A stretch of DNA of 50,213 nt from Syntrophobacteraceae bacterium (lineage in GTDB: Bacteria; Desulfobacterota; Syntrophobacteria; Syntrophobacterales; Syntrophobacteraceae): the NCBI GenBank assembly GCA_031292195.1, contig JARLHP010000004.1, positions 1-50,213 of the forward strand, in the 5' to 3' direction. Shown here piece after piece: positions 41,743 to 50,213 of the stretch (position 1 is the first letter of the stretch; every line of letters starts with the position of its first letter). The notes under the pieces are model-generated. The model was not told where the DNA came from, ran no database searches, and saw only the letters and a program-made list of their open reading frames with translations. The position numbers and the translations under genes are program-made.

Positions 41743-41865
41743 GTGATTCGTGATTCGTGATTCGTGACTCGTTGCCAGCGGTGACCAGATCATTTTCTAA
41801 TCACTAGTCACCCGCCCATATGACCAGATCTTTTTCTAGTCACGAGTCACTAGTCACGAGTCACT
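41743..41865. repeat. Heptanucleotide arrays in inverted arrangement
   Basis: GTGATTC three times then GTGACTC (41743-41770) on one side; AGTCACG, AGTCACT, AGTCACG, AGTCACT (41838-41865) on the other, i.e. the same heptad on the opposite strand. Between them a 29- to 30-bp direct repeat (TGACCAGATCATTTTCT... at 41782 and TGACCAGATCTTTTTCT... at 41821) occurs. The right array reaches into the last codons of leuB. Confidence 0.85.
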
Positions 41866-42926
41866 GCCCCTATATATTTTACCACCAGGTCGCCGACCTC
41901 CGAGGTCGAGTAACCCATCTGTCCCGCCGAAAGACTCTTGAGGTCGCTTGAGACCACCTTCTTTATGGCGTTTTCGATCAGCGCGGCAGCCGAGGTTTCA
42001 CCAAGGTGTTCGAGCATCATCTGGGCCGCCGCGATCGCCGCGACAGGGTTGATGATGTTTTTGCCGGTGTACTTGGGGGCCGAACCGCCTATGGGTTCGA
42101 ACATCGATACGCCGCCCGGGTTTATGTTGCCTCCGGCCGCGATGCCCAGTCCACCCTGAATCATCGCTCCCAGATCGGTTATGATATCTCCGAACAGGTT
42201 GTCGGTCACGATGACGTCGAACCACTCCGGATTTTTGATCATCCACATGCAGATCGCATCCACGTGAACATAGTCGGTCTCTATATCGGGGTATTCTTTG
42301 GCCACATCGTAAAAGGCCCTCTGCCACAGGTCGAAGGCGTAGGTCAATACGTTTGTCTTGCCGCACAGGGTCAGCTTTTTACGATAATTGCGTTTGCGGC
42401 AGTAATCGAAGGCGAACCGGATGCATCGCTCGGCGCCCATCCTGGTGTTGATCGATTCCTGGACGGCCACCTCGTGAGGGGTGCCCTTGCGCAAAAACCC
42501 CCCCGCCCCGGCATAAAGCCCTTCGGTATTTTCGCGAACCACAACGAATTGTATGTCCTCCGGCCCCTTGTCCTTAAGAGGCGTTTCGACTCCGGGGTAG
42601 AGTATCACCGGCCTCAAATTGACGTACTGGTCCAGCTTGAACCGCAGTTCCAGCAGAAGCCCCTTTTCCAGTATCCCCGGCTTTACATCGGGGTGCCCAA
42701 TGGCGCCAAGAAGTATCGCGTCGAACTTTCTCAGTTCTTCGAGCGTTTCTTCCGGCAGGATCTCTCCGGTCTTGAGGTATCGCTCGCCTCCAAGGTCATA
42801 GTGCGTCTTTTCGGTGGTAAAACCGGTTTTTTGCGCTGCCGCGTCCAAAGCTTTCAGGGCTTCCCTCACAACCTCCGGGCCGGTTCCGTCTCCGGGAAGG
42901 ACCGCAATACGATAATTTTTCGCCAT
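41850..42926 (-). CDS. leuB: 3-isopropylmalate dehydrogenase
   Basis: A 358-residue decarboxylating dehydrogenase: [20 protein letters not shown] at the N-terminus, [32 protein letters not shown] and [19 protein letters not shown]. It oxidises 3-isopropylmalate with NAD in leucine synthesis. AAGGTG precedes the ATG. The final residues VTRD come from the heptad repeat, so the repeat has been built into the coding end. Confidence 0.96.
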   Translation of the reverse strand: MAKNYRIAVLPGDGTGPEVVREALKALDAAAQKTGFTTEKTHYDLGGERYLKTGEILPEETLEELRKFDAILLGAIGHPDVKPGILEKGLLLELRFKLDQYVNLRPVILYPGVETPLKDKGPEDIQFVVVRENTEGLYAGAGGFLRKGTPHEVAVQESINTRMGAERCIRFAFDYCRKRNYRKKLTLCGKTNVLTYAFDLWQRAFYDVAKEYPDIETDYVHVDAICMWMIKNPEWFDVIVTDNLFGDIITDLGAMIQGGLGIAAGGNINPGGVSMFEPIGGSAPKYTGKNIINPVAAIAAAQMMLEHLGETSAAALIENAIKKVVSSDLKSLSAGQMGYSTSEVGDLVVKYIGAVTRD

Positions 42927-42985
42927 TTGACACCTTTTCCTGTCATAAATTAAGCTTCAAAAAAAAATCCAAACCGACCGTGAGC

Positions 42986-43486
42986 CTATTGCTGTCCGGA
43001 CACTTGCTCTTTTACGTACTCCATCAGGCCCCCGGCCTTGATCAGTTTCTGCATGAAGGGCGGAATGGGCTGCGCCGTGTATTTTTCCCCCCTGGTCAGA
43101 TTTTCGATAAGGCCCGAATCCAGGTCGATTTCCAGTTCGTCGCCGGTCTGAATGCGGTCTGCGCCTTCGGGGCACTCCAGGATGGGCAACCCCATATTGA
43201 GAGCGTTGCGATAGAAGATCCTGGCAAAGCTCTGAGCGATGACGCAACCGATCCCGGCGGCCTTTATGGATATGGGGGCGTGCTCTCGGGACGAACCGCA
43301 GCCGAAATTTTTACCCGCGGCGATGATATCCCCCGGCCTGACTTTGGACGCGAACTGCGGGTCGGCGTCTTCCATGCAGTGCGAAGCAAGCGCCGCCGGA
43401 TCGATCGTGTTCAGATAGCGCGCGGGAATGATCGCATCCGTATCGACATCGTTTCCGAACTTCCAAGTCTTTCCTTTGATTTTCAT
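42986..43486 (-). CDS. leuD: 3-isopropylmalate dehydratase small subunit
   Basis: A 166-residue swivel-domain subunit: [36 protein letters not shown] and a C-terminal region ending YVKEQVSG. It pairs with LeuC to isomerise isopropylmalate. This is the short form typical of the archaeal/thermophilic or homoaconitase-like type. The ATG shares one base with the leuC stop (TGATG), so translation is coupled. Confidence 0.95.
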   Translation of the reverse strand: MKIKGKTWKFGNDVDTDAIIPARYLNTIDPAALASHCMEDADPQFASKVRPGDIIAAGKNFGCGSSREHAPISIKAAGIGCVIAQSFARIFYRNALNMGLPILECPEGADRIQTGDELEIDLDSGLIENLTRGEKYTAQPIPPFMQKLIKAGGLMEYVKEQVSGQQ

Positions 43487-44751
43487 CAGCTCAAAACCTC
43501 TTCAGGGTGCGCTATGCGTCCCAGGACGGCCGAAGCGGCCGCAACCGCCGGGTTGCTCAGATAGACCTTGCTGTCGACGTGTCCCATGCGGCCCACGAAG
43601 TTGCGGTTGGTCGTGGCCACGGCCGACTCGCCCGGAGCCAGAATCCCCATGTGGCCACCCAGGCATGGACCGCAGGTAGGCGTACTCACAGCCGCTTCGG
43701 CCTCGATGAAGATTTCGAGCAGACCTTCTTCCATCGCTTCCATGTACACCAGTTGCGTTGCCGGGATCACCAGGCAGCGGACCCCCCGGGCAACCTTTTT
43801 GCCTTTGAGAACCTGGGCGGCCAACCGCAAGTCTTCCAGCCGGCCGTTGGTGCATGAGCCGATAACAACCTGGTCTATCGGGGTCTCGGGGATTTCCGTC
43901 ACCTGCATGACGTTTTGCGGGGAATGGGGCAGGGCCACAACCGGCTCGAGGTTCGAAAGATTCCATTCGTGAACGGCCTCGTAGGTCGCCCCCGGGTCGC
44001 TGCGATAGAATTTATAGCCCCTTTTTGCCCGGCCGTTCACGTACTGCTCGGTGGTGGCATCGGGGGCGATAAGACCCACCTTCGCGCCCGCCTCGATGGC
44101 CATGTTGCACATCGAAAACCGGTCGGACATGGGAAGGGAATCTATCACTTCGCCTTCGAACTCCATCGCCCGGTACCTGGCTCCGTCAACGCCGATCCGC
44201 CCGATGGTGTAGAGGATGATATCTTTCCCGCCGACCCAGGGCCGCAGTTTCCCGTGGTAAATAAACTTCAGGGAGTGGGGCGTCTTGAACCAAACCTTGC
44301 CGGTTATCATCGCGGCGGCGAGATCGGTGCTCCCAACACCGGTTGCAAAGGCGCCAAGCGCGCCGTAGGTGCAGGTGTGGCTGTCTGCTCCGATCACCAC
44401 GTCACCTGGTAAAACCAGGCCCTGTTCGGGCAAAAGAGCGTGTTCGACCCCCATCCGGCCCACTTCGAAATAGTAGCGAAGGTCGAACTCCTTTGCAAAA
44501 TCCCTGAGCATTCGGGCCTGCACGGCCGAGGCGATATCCTTGTTGGGCACGAAGTGATCGGGGACAAGACAGACCCGGTCCCGGTCGAAAACCTTTTTTG
44601 CCCCGGAGCGCCGGAACGCTTCGATTGCCAGGGGCGCGGTTATGTCGTTTCCCAGCGCGAAATCGACTTGCACTTCCACCAGTTCATCCGGGAAAACCTC
44701 CGGTTTTCCGGCGTGATCCGCCAAAATCTTTTCACTCATTGTTTTGTGCAT
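43486..44751 (-). CDS. leuC: 3-isopropylmalate dehydratase large subunit
   Basis: A 421-residue aconitase-fold subunit. The 4Fe-4S ligands lie in [13 protein letters not shown] and [14 protein letters not shown], and [18 protein letters not shown] is the usual substrate region. I selected the ATG at 44749-44751 ([15 protein letters not shown]) because AAGGTGG lies just upstream; an ATG overlapping the pssA stop (ATGA) would add five residues. It belongs to the shorter, about 420-residue type, consistent with leuD. No leuA lies between it and pssA. Confidence 0.95.
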   Translation of the reverse strand: MHKTMSEKILADHAGKPEVFPDELVEVQVDFALGNDITAPLAIEAFRRSGAKKVFDRDRVCLVPDHFVPNKDIASAVQARMLRDFAKEFDLRYYFEVGRMGVEHALLPEQGLVLPGDVVIGADSHTCTYGALGAFATGVGSTDLAAAMITGKVWFKTPHSLKFIYHGKLRPWVGGKDIILYTIGRIGVDGARYRAMEFEGEVIDSLPMSDRFSMCNMAIEAGAKVGLIAPDATTEQYVNGRAKRGYKFYRSDPGATYEAVHEWNLSNLEPVVALPHSPQNVMQVTEIPETPIDQVVIGSCTNGRLEDLRLAAQVLKGKKVARGVRCLVIPATQLVYMEAMEEGLLEIFIEAEAAVSTPTCGPCLGGHMGILAPGESAVATTNRNFVGRMGHVDSKVYLSNPAVAAASAVLGRIAHPEEVLS

Positions 44752-44762
44752 GAATTCCACCT

Positions 44763-45650
44763 TCATTTCCGGTTGTCTTTGCCCGGTTTGACGAGTTCGG
44801 CGACAGGCTTGCGCTCCTCCGCACCGTTTTCCACAGGGACCTGGACCTCCTGCGGCTCGGGAGGACCGGCCTTTTTCCCGTTCCCCATGATTTTCCAGAC
44901 GATCCACCTCACCGGACCCGAAAGGGTGTAGACGGATAGAGTGAGAAAAAGCATGAGCTGTGGATCCGCCACGATTACACAGACCAGAATTATAACGCCG
45001 AACACGACCGAAGAGGGGCGGGCCTTTATGAACTCGATGTCCTTGAAACTGTCGTAGGGCATCGTGCTGATCATGAAGGACCCCAGCAAAAAGGTCATTG
45101 CCAGCAGTACGGGCCCGATGAACGGAGTGCCGTGAACGGATATCTCCCGGTAGCGGAGAAAAAGGACCGTCGTGGCTATCATGGTTGCTCCGCCCGGAAT
45201 GGGCAGACCGACGAAATACTTCTTGCTCGTCGTTTCCACCTGGACGTTGAAACGGGCCAGGCGCAGCGCGCCGCAGGCCATGAACACGAAGGCCGCCAGC
45301 CAGCCTATCCTTCCATAAGGTTTGAGCGCCATGAGGTAGATCATCAAACCGGGCGCCACGCCGAAGGCCACCAGATCGGCCAGCGAGTCGTATTCCACCC
45401 CGAACCGGCTCGACGTGCCGGTCAGCCTGGCCACCTTGCCGTCCAGAATGTCGAAGATACACGACGCCAGCACCGCAATGGCCGCCAGTTCGAAATTGCC
45501 GTCGATCGATTTAACGATCCCGAAAAAACCGCTCAGAAGGTTTGCCGTGGTAAACAGATTGGGCCAGATGTGTGCGCCGCGGAAAACCTCGCCTTCCTTG
45601 CGCCACCTTCTGCGGCGCGGACGTCGCTTCTTTACGGGTTCAATCTGCAT
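44763..45650 (-). CDS. pssA: CDP-diacylglycerol--serine O-phosphatidyltransferase
   Basis: A 295-residue inner-membrane enzyme. The CDP-alcohol phosphotransferase signature lies in DILDGKVARLTGTSSRFGVE followed by YDSLAD, with the required acidic residues in order. Multiple hydrophobic segments follow, then a hydrophilic, Pro/Glu-rich tail of about 45 residues. It makes phosphatidylserine from CDP-diacylglycerol and serine. It overlaps psd by 19 bp, so the two steps to phosphatidylethanolamine are translationally linked. Confidence 0.96.
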   Translation of the reverse strand: MQIEPVKKRRPRRRRWRKEGEVFRGAHIWPNLFTTANLLSGFFGIVKSIDGNFELAAIAVLASCIFDILDGKVARLTGTSSRFGVEYDSLADLVAFGVAPGLMIYLMALKPYGRIGWLAAFVFMACGALRLARFNVQVETTSKKYFVGLPIPGGATMIATTVLFLRYREISVHGTPFIGPVLLAMTFLLGSFMISTMPYDSFKDIEFIKARPSSVVFGVIILVCVIVADPQLMLFLTLSVYTLSGPVRWIVWKIMGNGKKAGPPEPQEVQVPVENGAEERKPVAELVKPGKDNRK

Positions 45651-46300
45651 AAGACCGTTTCTCCCGCATAGACACGGTTGCCCTGGAACACCAGTATCTC
45701 ACTGTCTTCAGGCACATAGACGTCCATCCGGGAACCGAACCGGATCATTCCGAATCGTTCCGCTTGAACCACCCGGTCCCCGATTTTCGGCCAGCACACG
45801 ATGCGGCGGGCTATCAACCCCGCTACCTGGGTGATCACGACGTCCAGACCCGAGCTCGATTTTATCCAGAGCCAGTTCTGTTCGTTTTCCTCGCCCGCCT
45901 GGACATGGTTGGCGGCCATGTAGCGGCCTTTCCGGTAATGCAGCCCCTCAAGCGTTCCCGACAGGGGGATCCGGTTGACGTGCACGTCCAGGACCGACAT
46001 GAAGATGCTGATCTTCATGGCCGGTTTGTCCAGGAACCTGACCGAAGGCGCCTTCTTGACCGAAATTACACGCCCGTCGGCCGGGGAGACGATTTCACTT
46101 TCCCCTGCGTTCGAGACCCTTTCGGGGTCCCGGAAAAAGTGTCCGATCAAAAGGGTGAGGGCGAACATCAGTATGGAAACCACTGCCCAGCCCAGCACCG
46201 CGGCGATCAGAGTGGCAAACATTGCAGCAAGGATGAATGGAATTCCTTCCCTGGCAATGGGGACATGTTTTTGCTTTTCCCTGAAATCCCCGACCGACAA
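45632..46300 (-). CDS. psd: Phosphatidylserine decarboxylase (short, archaeal-type)
   Basis: A 222-residue proenzyme with two N-terminal membrane segments (IPFILAAMFATLIAAVL; SILMFALTLLIGHFF). The FGMIRFGSRMDVY segment holds the Gly-Ser self-cleavage site that creates the pyruvoyl group. IVSPADGRVI and FMSVLDVHVNRIP are family segments. It makes phosphatidylethanolamine. The TTG start at 46298-46300 is accepted because AAGGAG lies 6 nt upstream and no ATG exists nearby. It follows ilvC by 16 bp. Confidence 0.93.
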   Translation of the reverse strand: MSVGDFREKQKHVPIAREGIPFILAAMFATLIAAVLGWAVVSILMFALTLLIGHFFRDPERVSNAGESEIVSPADGRVISVKKAPSVRFLDKPAMKISIFMSVLDVHVNRIPLSGTLEGLHYRKGRYMAANHVQAGEENEQNWLWIKSSSGLDVVITQVAGLIARRIVCWPKIGDRVVQAERFGMIRFGSRMDVYVPEDSEILVFQGNRVYAGETVLCRLNP

Positions 46301-46316
46301 TGCGAACTCCTTCCGT

Positions 46317-47318
46317 CTAGACCATCTTTACGGCATCGAGAAACGGCATCATGGCGCGAAGCTTTGCGCCAACCTGTTCGACCAAAAGCGCCTTTTCCTG
46401 GTTTCTGACCGACTGAAACATGGGACGCCCCGCCTGGTTTTCCAGGATCCAATCGCGAGCGAAACGTCCGGACTGAATATCTGCCAGAATCTTTTTCATC
46501 TCGGCCCGGGTCTCCTCGGTGATGACACGCTTGCCGCTCACAAAGTCACCGTACTCCGCCGTATCGCTGATGGAGTATCTCATGTAGGCAAGACCGCCCC
46601 GGTAGATGAGATCCACGATCAGTTTGAGTTCGTGCATGCACTCAAAAAAAGCGATCTCGGGCTGGTAGCCGGCTTCCACAAGGGTAGCGAACCCCGCCTT
46701 TACAAGCTCCGAGACCCCGCCGCAAAGAACTGCCTGCTCGCCGAAAAGGTCCGTTTCGGTTTCTTCCTTGAAGGTGGTTTCGAGAACTCCGGCCCGTGTG
46801 GCGCCGATGCCCGCCCCGTAAGCCAGGGCCGTCTGAAGAGCGCTTTTCGAGGCATCCTGGTGGATGGCCACCAGGGCCGGAACTCCCGCTCCCCGCACAT
46901 ATTCGCTGCGCACCAGGTGCCCGGGGCCCTTGGGGGCCACCATCACCACGTCGATTTCGGCCGGGGGCAGAATCTGGCCGTAGTGAATATTGAAGCCGTG
47001 CGAAAAAAGAAGGGTCTTGCCCGCGCCCATCGATGGGGCGATGTCGTTGCGATAGAGGGCCGCCTGTCCGTGGTCCGGGGTAAGCATCTGGATGACATCG
47101 CACTTTTCGGCGGCTTCGCGCGCGGTTACCGGCGTGAACCCGTCCTCGACGGCCTTCTCATAGCCGGGGCCCCCCTGCCTTGCGGCCACCACCACCTGAA
47201 GTCCCGAATCGCGAAGGTTCTGGGCCTGCGCATGGCCCTGGCTTCCATACCCAATTACGGCCACCTTCTTGCCGCGCAAACAATCCATACTGGCGTCAGT
47301 ATCGTAAAAAATCCGCAT
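46317..47318 (-). CDS. ilvC: Ketol-acid reductoisomerase
   Basis: A 333-residue class I enzyme: [20 protein letters not shown], the NADP loop [31 protein letters not shown] and the metal-binding [14 protein letters not shown], plus [13 protein letters not shown]. It converts acetolactate to dihydroxyisovalerate. I prefer the ATG at 47316-47318 over the TTG one codon upstream because GAGGAG is 9 nt before it. A central gene of the branched-chain block. Confidence 0.97.
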   Translation of the reverse strand: MRIFYDTDASMDCLRGKKVAVIGYGSQGHAQAQNLRDSGLQVVVAARQGGPGYEKAVEDGFTPVTAREAAEKCDVIQMLTPDHGQAALYRNDIAPSMGAGKTLLFSHGFNIHYGQILPPAEIDVVMVAPKGPGHLVRSEYVRGAGVPALVAIHQDASKSALQTALAYGAGIGATRAGVLETTFKEETETDLFGEQAVLCGGVSELVKAGFATLVEAGYQPEIAFFECMHELKLIVDLIYRGGLAYMRYSISDTAEYGDFVSGKRVITEETRAEMKKILADIQSGRFARDWILENQAGRPMFQSVRNQEKALLVEQVGAKLRAMMPFLDAVKMV

Positions 47319-47346
47319 CAATTATCTCCTCGTTTGATTCGTTTCG

Positions 47347-47844
47347 TTATTTCTTGCTGCGTGCAAGAGCGGCTTTGCCCGTCCGGGCGATCTCCGCGAT
47401 TCCAATCTGGTCCAAAAGCTCCACTATGGCCGCCAGCTTTCCCTCGTTTCCGGTAACTTCGAGCGTGTAATAATGAGGGCTCACATCCACCACCTTGGCG
47501 CGAAAAATATCCACGATGCGAAGCACCTCCGCCCGGGTTTGCTGTTCGGCGTGGACCTTGATGAGGGCCATCTCCCTGTCGACGAACTCCGTTTCGGAAA
47601 AATCGAATACCTTGATTACATTAATCAGCTTGTTCAGTTGTTTTACTATCTGTGTGAGCACCCGTTCGTCGCCGGTCGTAACGAGCGTAATGCGCGTAAA
47701 CCCATGTTCATTGGTCTCGGCGGCCGTGACCGTTTCTATGTTGTACCCCCGGCCGCTGAAAAGCCCGACGATTCTTGCCAGGACCCCCGGCACATTCTGG
47801 ACCAAAATGCCTATCGTGTAGCGTTTGTCGTTTGTGACTATCAT
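47347..47844 (-). CDS. ilvN: Acetolactate synthase small (regulatory) subunit
   Basis: A 165-residue subunit with an ACT domain at the N-terminus (YTIGILVQNVPGVLARIVGL; GRGYNIETVTAAETNEHGFT) and a second, C-terminal IlvN-specific domain ending ARTGKAALARSKK. It binds valine to feedback-regulate IlvB. The ATG at 47842-47844 has AGGGA upstream. It is 22 bp downstream of ilvB and 28 bp upstream of ilvC, one transcript. Confidence 0.97.
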   Translation of the reverse strand: MIVTNDKRYTIGILVQNVPGVLARIVGLFSGRGYNIETVTAAETNEHGFTRITLVTTGDERVLTQIVKQLNKLINVIKVFDFSETEFVDREMALIKVHAEQQTRAEVLRIVDIFRAKVVDVSPHYYTLEVTGNEGKLAAIVELLDQIGIAEIARTGKAALARSKK

Positions 47845-47866
47845 CGGAAAATCCCTGCATCCTGAG

Positions 47867-49585
47867 CTAGGTAAGAAGCATGTCTGTGATGCTCTTTCCA
47901 GGCGGCACAATAGGGTAGACGTTTTCTTCGGCCGCTACCGTGAAATCCATGAAAACGGGCGCATTTATGGAAAAACCCTTTCGCAGGACCGCTTCCACCT
48001 GGTCGGGCCGCTCGGCCCGCAGCCCCACCGCCCCGTAAGCTTCCGCCAGTTTGACGAAATCGGGCGAGCCTTCCATGCAGGATCCGCTGTAATTCTTTTC
48101 GTAGAACAGTTCCTGCCATTGGCGGGGAAGACCAAGATAGGTGTTGTTGATTATGACTACCTTTACCGGGATATTGTTGCAGACCGCCGTGCACAGTTCC
48201 TGAATATTCATCTGGATGGAGCCGTCGCCCGCTATGTCTATCACCAGTTTGTCCGGAAAGGCCACCTGCGCGCCGATGGCCGCCGGAAACCCGTAGCCCA
48301 TCGTGCCCAGCCCGCCCGAAGTCAAAAGCGTGCGCGGCCGGTTAAACTTGTAGAACTGGGCGGTCCACATCTGGTGCTGCCCCACCTCGGTGGTGATTAT
48401 GGCCTCTTCACCCGCGATCTCATGGATTTTTTCGATCACGTATTGCGGCTTTATCAGCTCCTGCGATGGGGAGTAGGTAAGAGGATGTTCTTTTTCCCAT
48501 CGGGCTATCTGATCCAGCCACTGGACCCTGGCCTCTCCCACCCGCTGGATCGGTTCCTTTTCGAAAAACTCCAGGAACTGGAGCAGGGCGTTCTTGCAGT
48601 CGCCCACTATGGGAACGTCCACGTCAACGTTTTTGCTGATGCTGGTCGGATCGATGTCGATGTGAACGATCTTGGCCTTGGGAGCGAACGTGCTGATCTT
48701 TCCGGTCACCCGGTCGTCGAAGCGAACGCCCACCGCCAGGATCACATCGGCATGAGATATGGCCATGTTTGCCTGGTATGTGCCGTGCATTCCGGGCATT
48801 CCCAGCCACAGCGGATCGGGTTGCCGGCCGCCTTCAGCCGAGGTCGTGGTGGCCGGAAATCCCCCCAGGCCCAGAAGCGAGCAGGTGACCGGCGCCTGGA
48901 TGAGCCTGGCGAGCCTGGTCAGTTCCCCGGAGGATTCTGAAATAATAATGCCTCCGCCGGCGAAGATCACCGGCGACTTGGACTTGGCCAGAAGCTGGCA
49001 GGCCTTCCGGACCTGGCCTGAATGGGCCTCGACTGTGGGCCGGTAGCCCGGCAGATCGACTTTTTTGGGATACTTGAAGTCCGCCTGCGCCTGGATCACG
49101 TCTTTTGGCAGGTCCACCACCACCGGTCCGGGACGCCCGGTGCGCGCCAGGTAGAACGCTTCCTTTATGACCGTGGCCAGATCGTTTACGTCTCGCACCA
49201 GGTAGCTGTGTTTGGTGCAGGGCCGGGTGATGCCAATGATGTCCACCTCCTGGAAAGCGTCGTCTCCGATGAGCGGCGTTGGCACCTGGCCGGTGAATGC
49301 CACCATCGGCACAGAATCCATGTAGGCGGTGGCGATGCCCGTTACGGTGTTGGTCGCCCCCGGCCCGGAGGTCACCAGGCACACTCCCACCCGACCCGAC
49401 GCCCTGGCGTATCCGTCGGCCATGTGCGCGGCCCCCTGCTCATGGCGGACCAGGATGTGCCTTATATTGTGTTCGGTCATCTCGTGATAGATGTCCAGAA
49501 CGGCGCCGCCCGGAAATCCGAACACTACCTCCACACCCTCTTTTTTCAGGCATTCGAAAAATATCTGTGCGCCCTTGAGTTTCAT
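47867..49585 (-). CDS. ilvB: Acetolactate synthase large (catalytic) subunit
   Basis: A 572-residue thiamine-diphosphate enzyme. The catalytic Glu49 lies in VRHEQGAAHMADGYARASG, the FAD/PYR regions follow, and the ThDP-binding motif is GDGSIQMNIQELCTAV to IINN at about residues 450-480. It condenses two pyruvates (or pyruvate and 2-oxobutyrate). I chose the ATG at 49583-49585 (MKLKGAQIFF) with GAGGG upstream; a longer frame to 49678 runs through non-coding DNA. It is the first gene of the minus-strand block. Confidence 0.97.
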   Translation of the reverse strand: MKLKGAQIFFECLKKEGVEVVFGFPGGAVLDIYHEMTEHNIRHILVRHEQGAAHMADGYARASGRVGVCLVTSGPGATNTVTGIATAYMDSVPMVAFTGQVPTPLIGDDAFQEVDIIGITRPCTKHSYLVRDVNDLATVIKEAFYLARTGRPGPVVVDLPKDVIQAQADFKYPKKVDLPGYRPTVEAHSGQVRKACQLLAKSKSPVIFAGGGIIISESSGELTRLARLIQAPVTCSLLGLGGFPATTTSAEGGRQPDPLWLGMPGMHGTYQANMAISHADVILAVGVRFDDRVTGKISTFAPKAKIVHIDIDPTSISKNVDVDVPIVGDCKNALLQFLEFFEKEPIQRVGEARVQWLDQIARWEKEHPLTYSPSQELIKPQYVIEKIHEIAGEEAIITTEVGQHQMWTAQFYKFNRPRTLLTSGGLGTMGYGFPAAIGAQVAFPDKLVIDIAGDGSIQMNIQELCTAVCNNIPVKVVIINNTYLGLPRQWQELFYEKNYSGSCMEGSPDFVKLAEAYGAVGLRAERPDQVEAVLRKGFSINAPVFMDFTVAAEENVYPIVPPGKSITDMLLT

Positions 49586-49873
49586 ACACCACCCTCGATT
49601 AGCCGGCCGTGAAAAGCAGATAAGGCGCGCCTGCGGCGCAGAGCGCAAATCAGCCGGTTTGTTGTAATTACTTTCCACAGGAAATTAAAATTCTAACAAC
49701 AAGCCATCCGAAGTGTCAACGATAACAGTAAGCCGGGAGCAGAATTCAAAGTGACGGGGGGGGAGAATGCGCAATGAATCCTCGCCCGGTGTCATGAAGC
49801 GGCGTCGAATGAGTCGAGCGGAAGAAATAAAGTATTTTGTATGCTCTCTATTACAGAATGTTGTGTGACTCCC

Positions 49874-49887
49874 TGTAACATGTTACA
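49874..49887. promoter_or_regulatory. 14-bp perfect palindrome upstream of ilvB
   Basis: TGTAACATGTTACA is self-complementary and about 290 bp upstream of the ilvB start. It could be a regulator binding site; no protein is assigned. Confidence 0.35.
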
Positions 49888-49959
49888 CACCAAACCTTCC
49901 CTTGCCGAGTTTCGTGCTCACCCGGCAAGGCTCGAGTTGGCGATTATGATACACCATAT

Positions 49960-50133
49960 TCATCGCGCAGTCATGGCATACTTTTTGACCTTGTCACTCC
50001 ACATCTCTTTAGGATTGCCGAAGAAGAGAGCTCCCTTGATGCGCCCGGGGTCCCGCACTGTGGCGTTATGTTCACAGCGCCGAACTTGAAAAGCGGTGCG
50101 TATCGATGGTATCCGAATCAAAAATATTCTCAC
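49960..50133 (-). CDS. Possible small protein or gene remnant
   Basis: A minus-strand frame from GTG 50131-50133 to TGA 49960-49962 gives 57 residues, with a protein-like C-terminal half: TVRDPGRIKGALFFGNPKEM, then WSDKVKKYAMTAR. The composition (charged and aromatic mix) is more natural than in neighbouring frames, but there is no clear ribosome site and no family recognised. It may be the tail of a decayed gene. Confidence 0.25.
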   Translation of the reverse strand: MRIFLIRIPSIRTAFQVRRCEHNATVRDPGRIKGALFFGNPKEMWSDKVKKYAMTAR

Positions 50134-50213
50134 GTCATCACCTGCCCGAAAGCCTTGCCGGGGCTAGGAGGCTGTCCGAGAATAGCCAATCGGGGGTTTT
50201 TTGGAGCGGCTTC

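Larger units (their letters stand above)
49586..50213. other. Region upstream of ilvB, palindrome and small open frame
   Basis: Contains the leader/promoter of the ilv block, a perfect palindrome TGTAACATGTTACA (49874-49887) and, at 50199-50213, TTGGAGCGGCTTC, which matches the start of the REP type at 38783-38830 and is cut by the window edge. No leader peptide or T-box was recognised. Confidence 0.55.

Noticed and set aside
41743-41865. Possible CRISPR array
   Set aside because: Units are 7 bp with no spacers and no cas genes are near; it is a microsatellite-like repeat.
45975-47456. Plus-strand open frame opposite ilvC/psd (493 codons)
   Set aside because: Shadow of conserved genes; no recognisable domain.
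49586-49860. Attenuator or leader peptide for ilvB
   Set aside because: No run of Ile/Leu/Val codons or paired terminator hairpins could be found by eye.
1-50213. tRNA or rRNA genes
   Set aside because: No cloverleaf pattern, terminal CCA or rRNA-like stretch was recognised; a tRNAscan run would be decisive.

Overview
The window looks like chromosomal DNA of an anaerobic, GC-rich deltaproteobacterium (Desulfobacterota), most like the syntrophic or sulfate-reducing Syntrophobacter-type lineages. This rests on gene content, not on any search: a Fe-S-domain LuxR regulator beside a DUF3786 protein, a syntroph-type beta-oxidation cluster, a DUF2284 metal-binding protein, a UGA-containing GrdB-like selenoprotein, a DsrE protein, and the ilvBNC-psd-pssA-leuCDB-asd block. 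No rRNA, tRNA or CRISPR array was seen.

Region by region. 1-2.7 kb: a truncated Fe-S/DUF3786 gene, a LuxR regulator with the same cysteine motif, a serine recombinase and a broken toxin-antitoxin (TA) pair. 3.0-4.4 kb: a decayed kinase-like gene. 4.5-6.9 kb: pncB and a diacylglycerol-kinase-like gene. 7.0-10.7 kb: an AT-richer island with a long ImmA/IrrE-type metalloprotease, a small Cys-rich partner, a truncated arfB copy, an intact TA pair and intact arfB. 10.9-24.2 kb: fatty-acid metabolism, with an SDR reductase and a FabH-like synthase, two near-duplicate acyl-CoA ligases that share upstream control DNA, a wrbA flavoprotein, and an operon of 3-hydroxyacyl-CoA dehydrogenase/enoyl-CoA hydratase fusion, thiolase and acyl-CoA dehydrogenase. 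24.2-28.4 kb: hairpin repeats, a chromate transporter and three TA modules, one of them broken. 28.4-32.2 kb: HAD dehalogenase, DsrE protein and the selenoprotein, then a 41-residue zinc-ribbon-like protein and a Crp/Fnr regulator. 32.4-39.5 kb: a large sensor kinase, an acyl-CoA ligase with an XRE-cupin regulator, DUF2284 and a Uma2 nuclease-fold protein. 39.6-49.6 kb: a minus-strand housekeeping block, ilvB-ilvN-ilvC-psd-pssA-leuC-leuD-leuB-asd-rsmD-coaD, for branched-chain amino acids, phosphatidylethanolamine, lysine/threonine precursors and CoA.

The most notable observation is that the gene at 29463-30677 is one selenoprotein reading frame interrupted by an in-frame UGA at codon 154. The UGA sits in a U-P-Y-C motif and is followed by a perfect GC-rich hairpin at bacterial SECIS distance; conventional gene calling would split it in two. 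The window also holds five copies of a 32-bp GTAG-type REP palindrome, heptanucleotide tandem repeats at two loci, and five TA loci of which two are visibly decayed.
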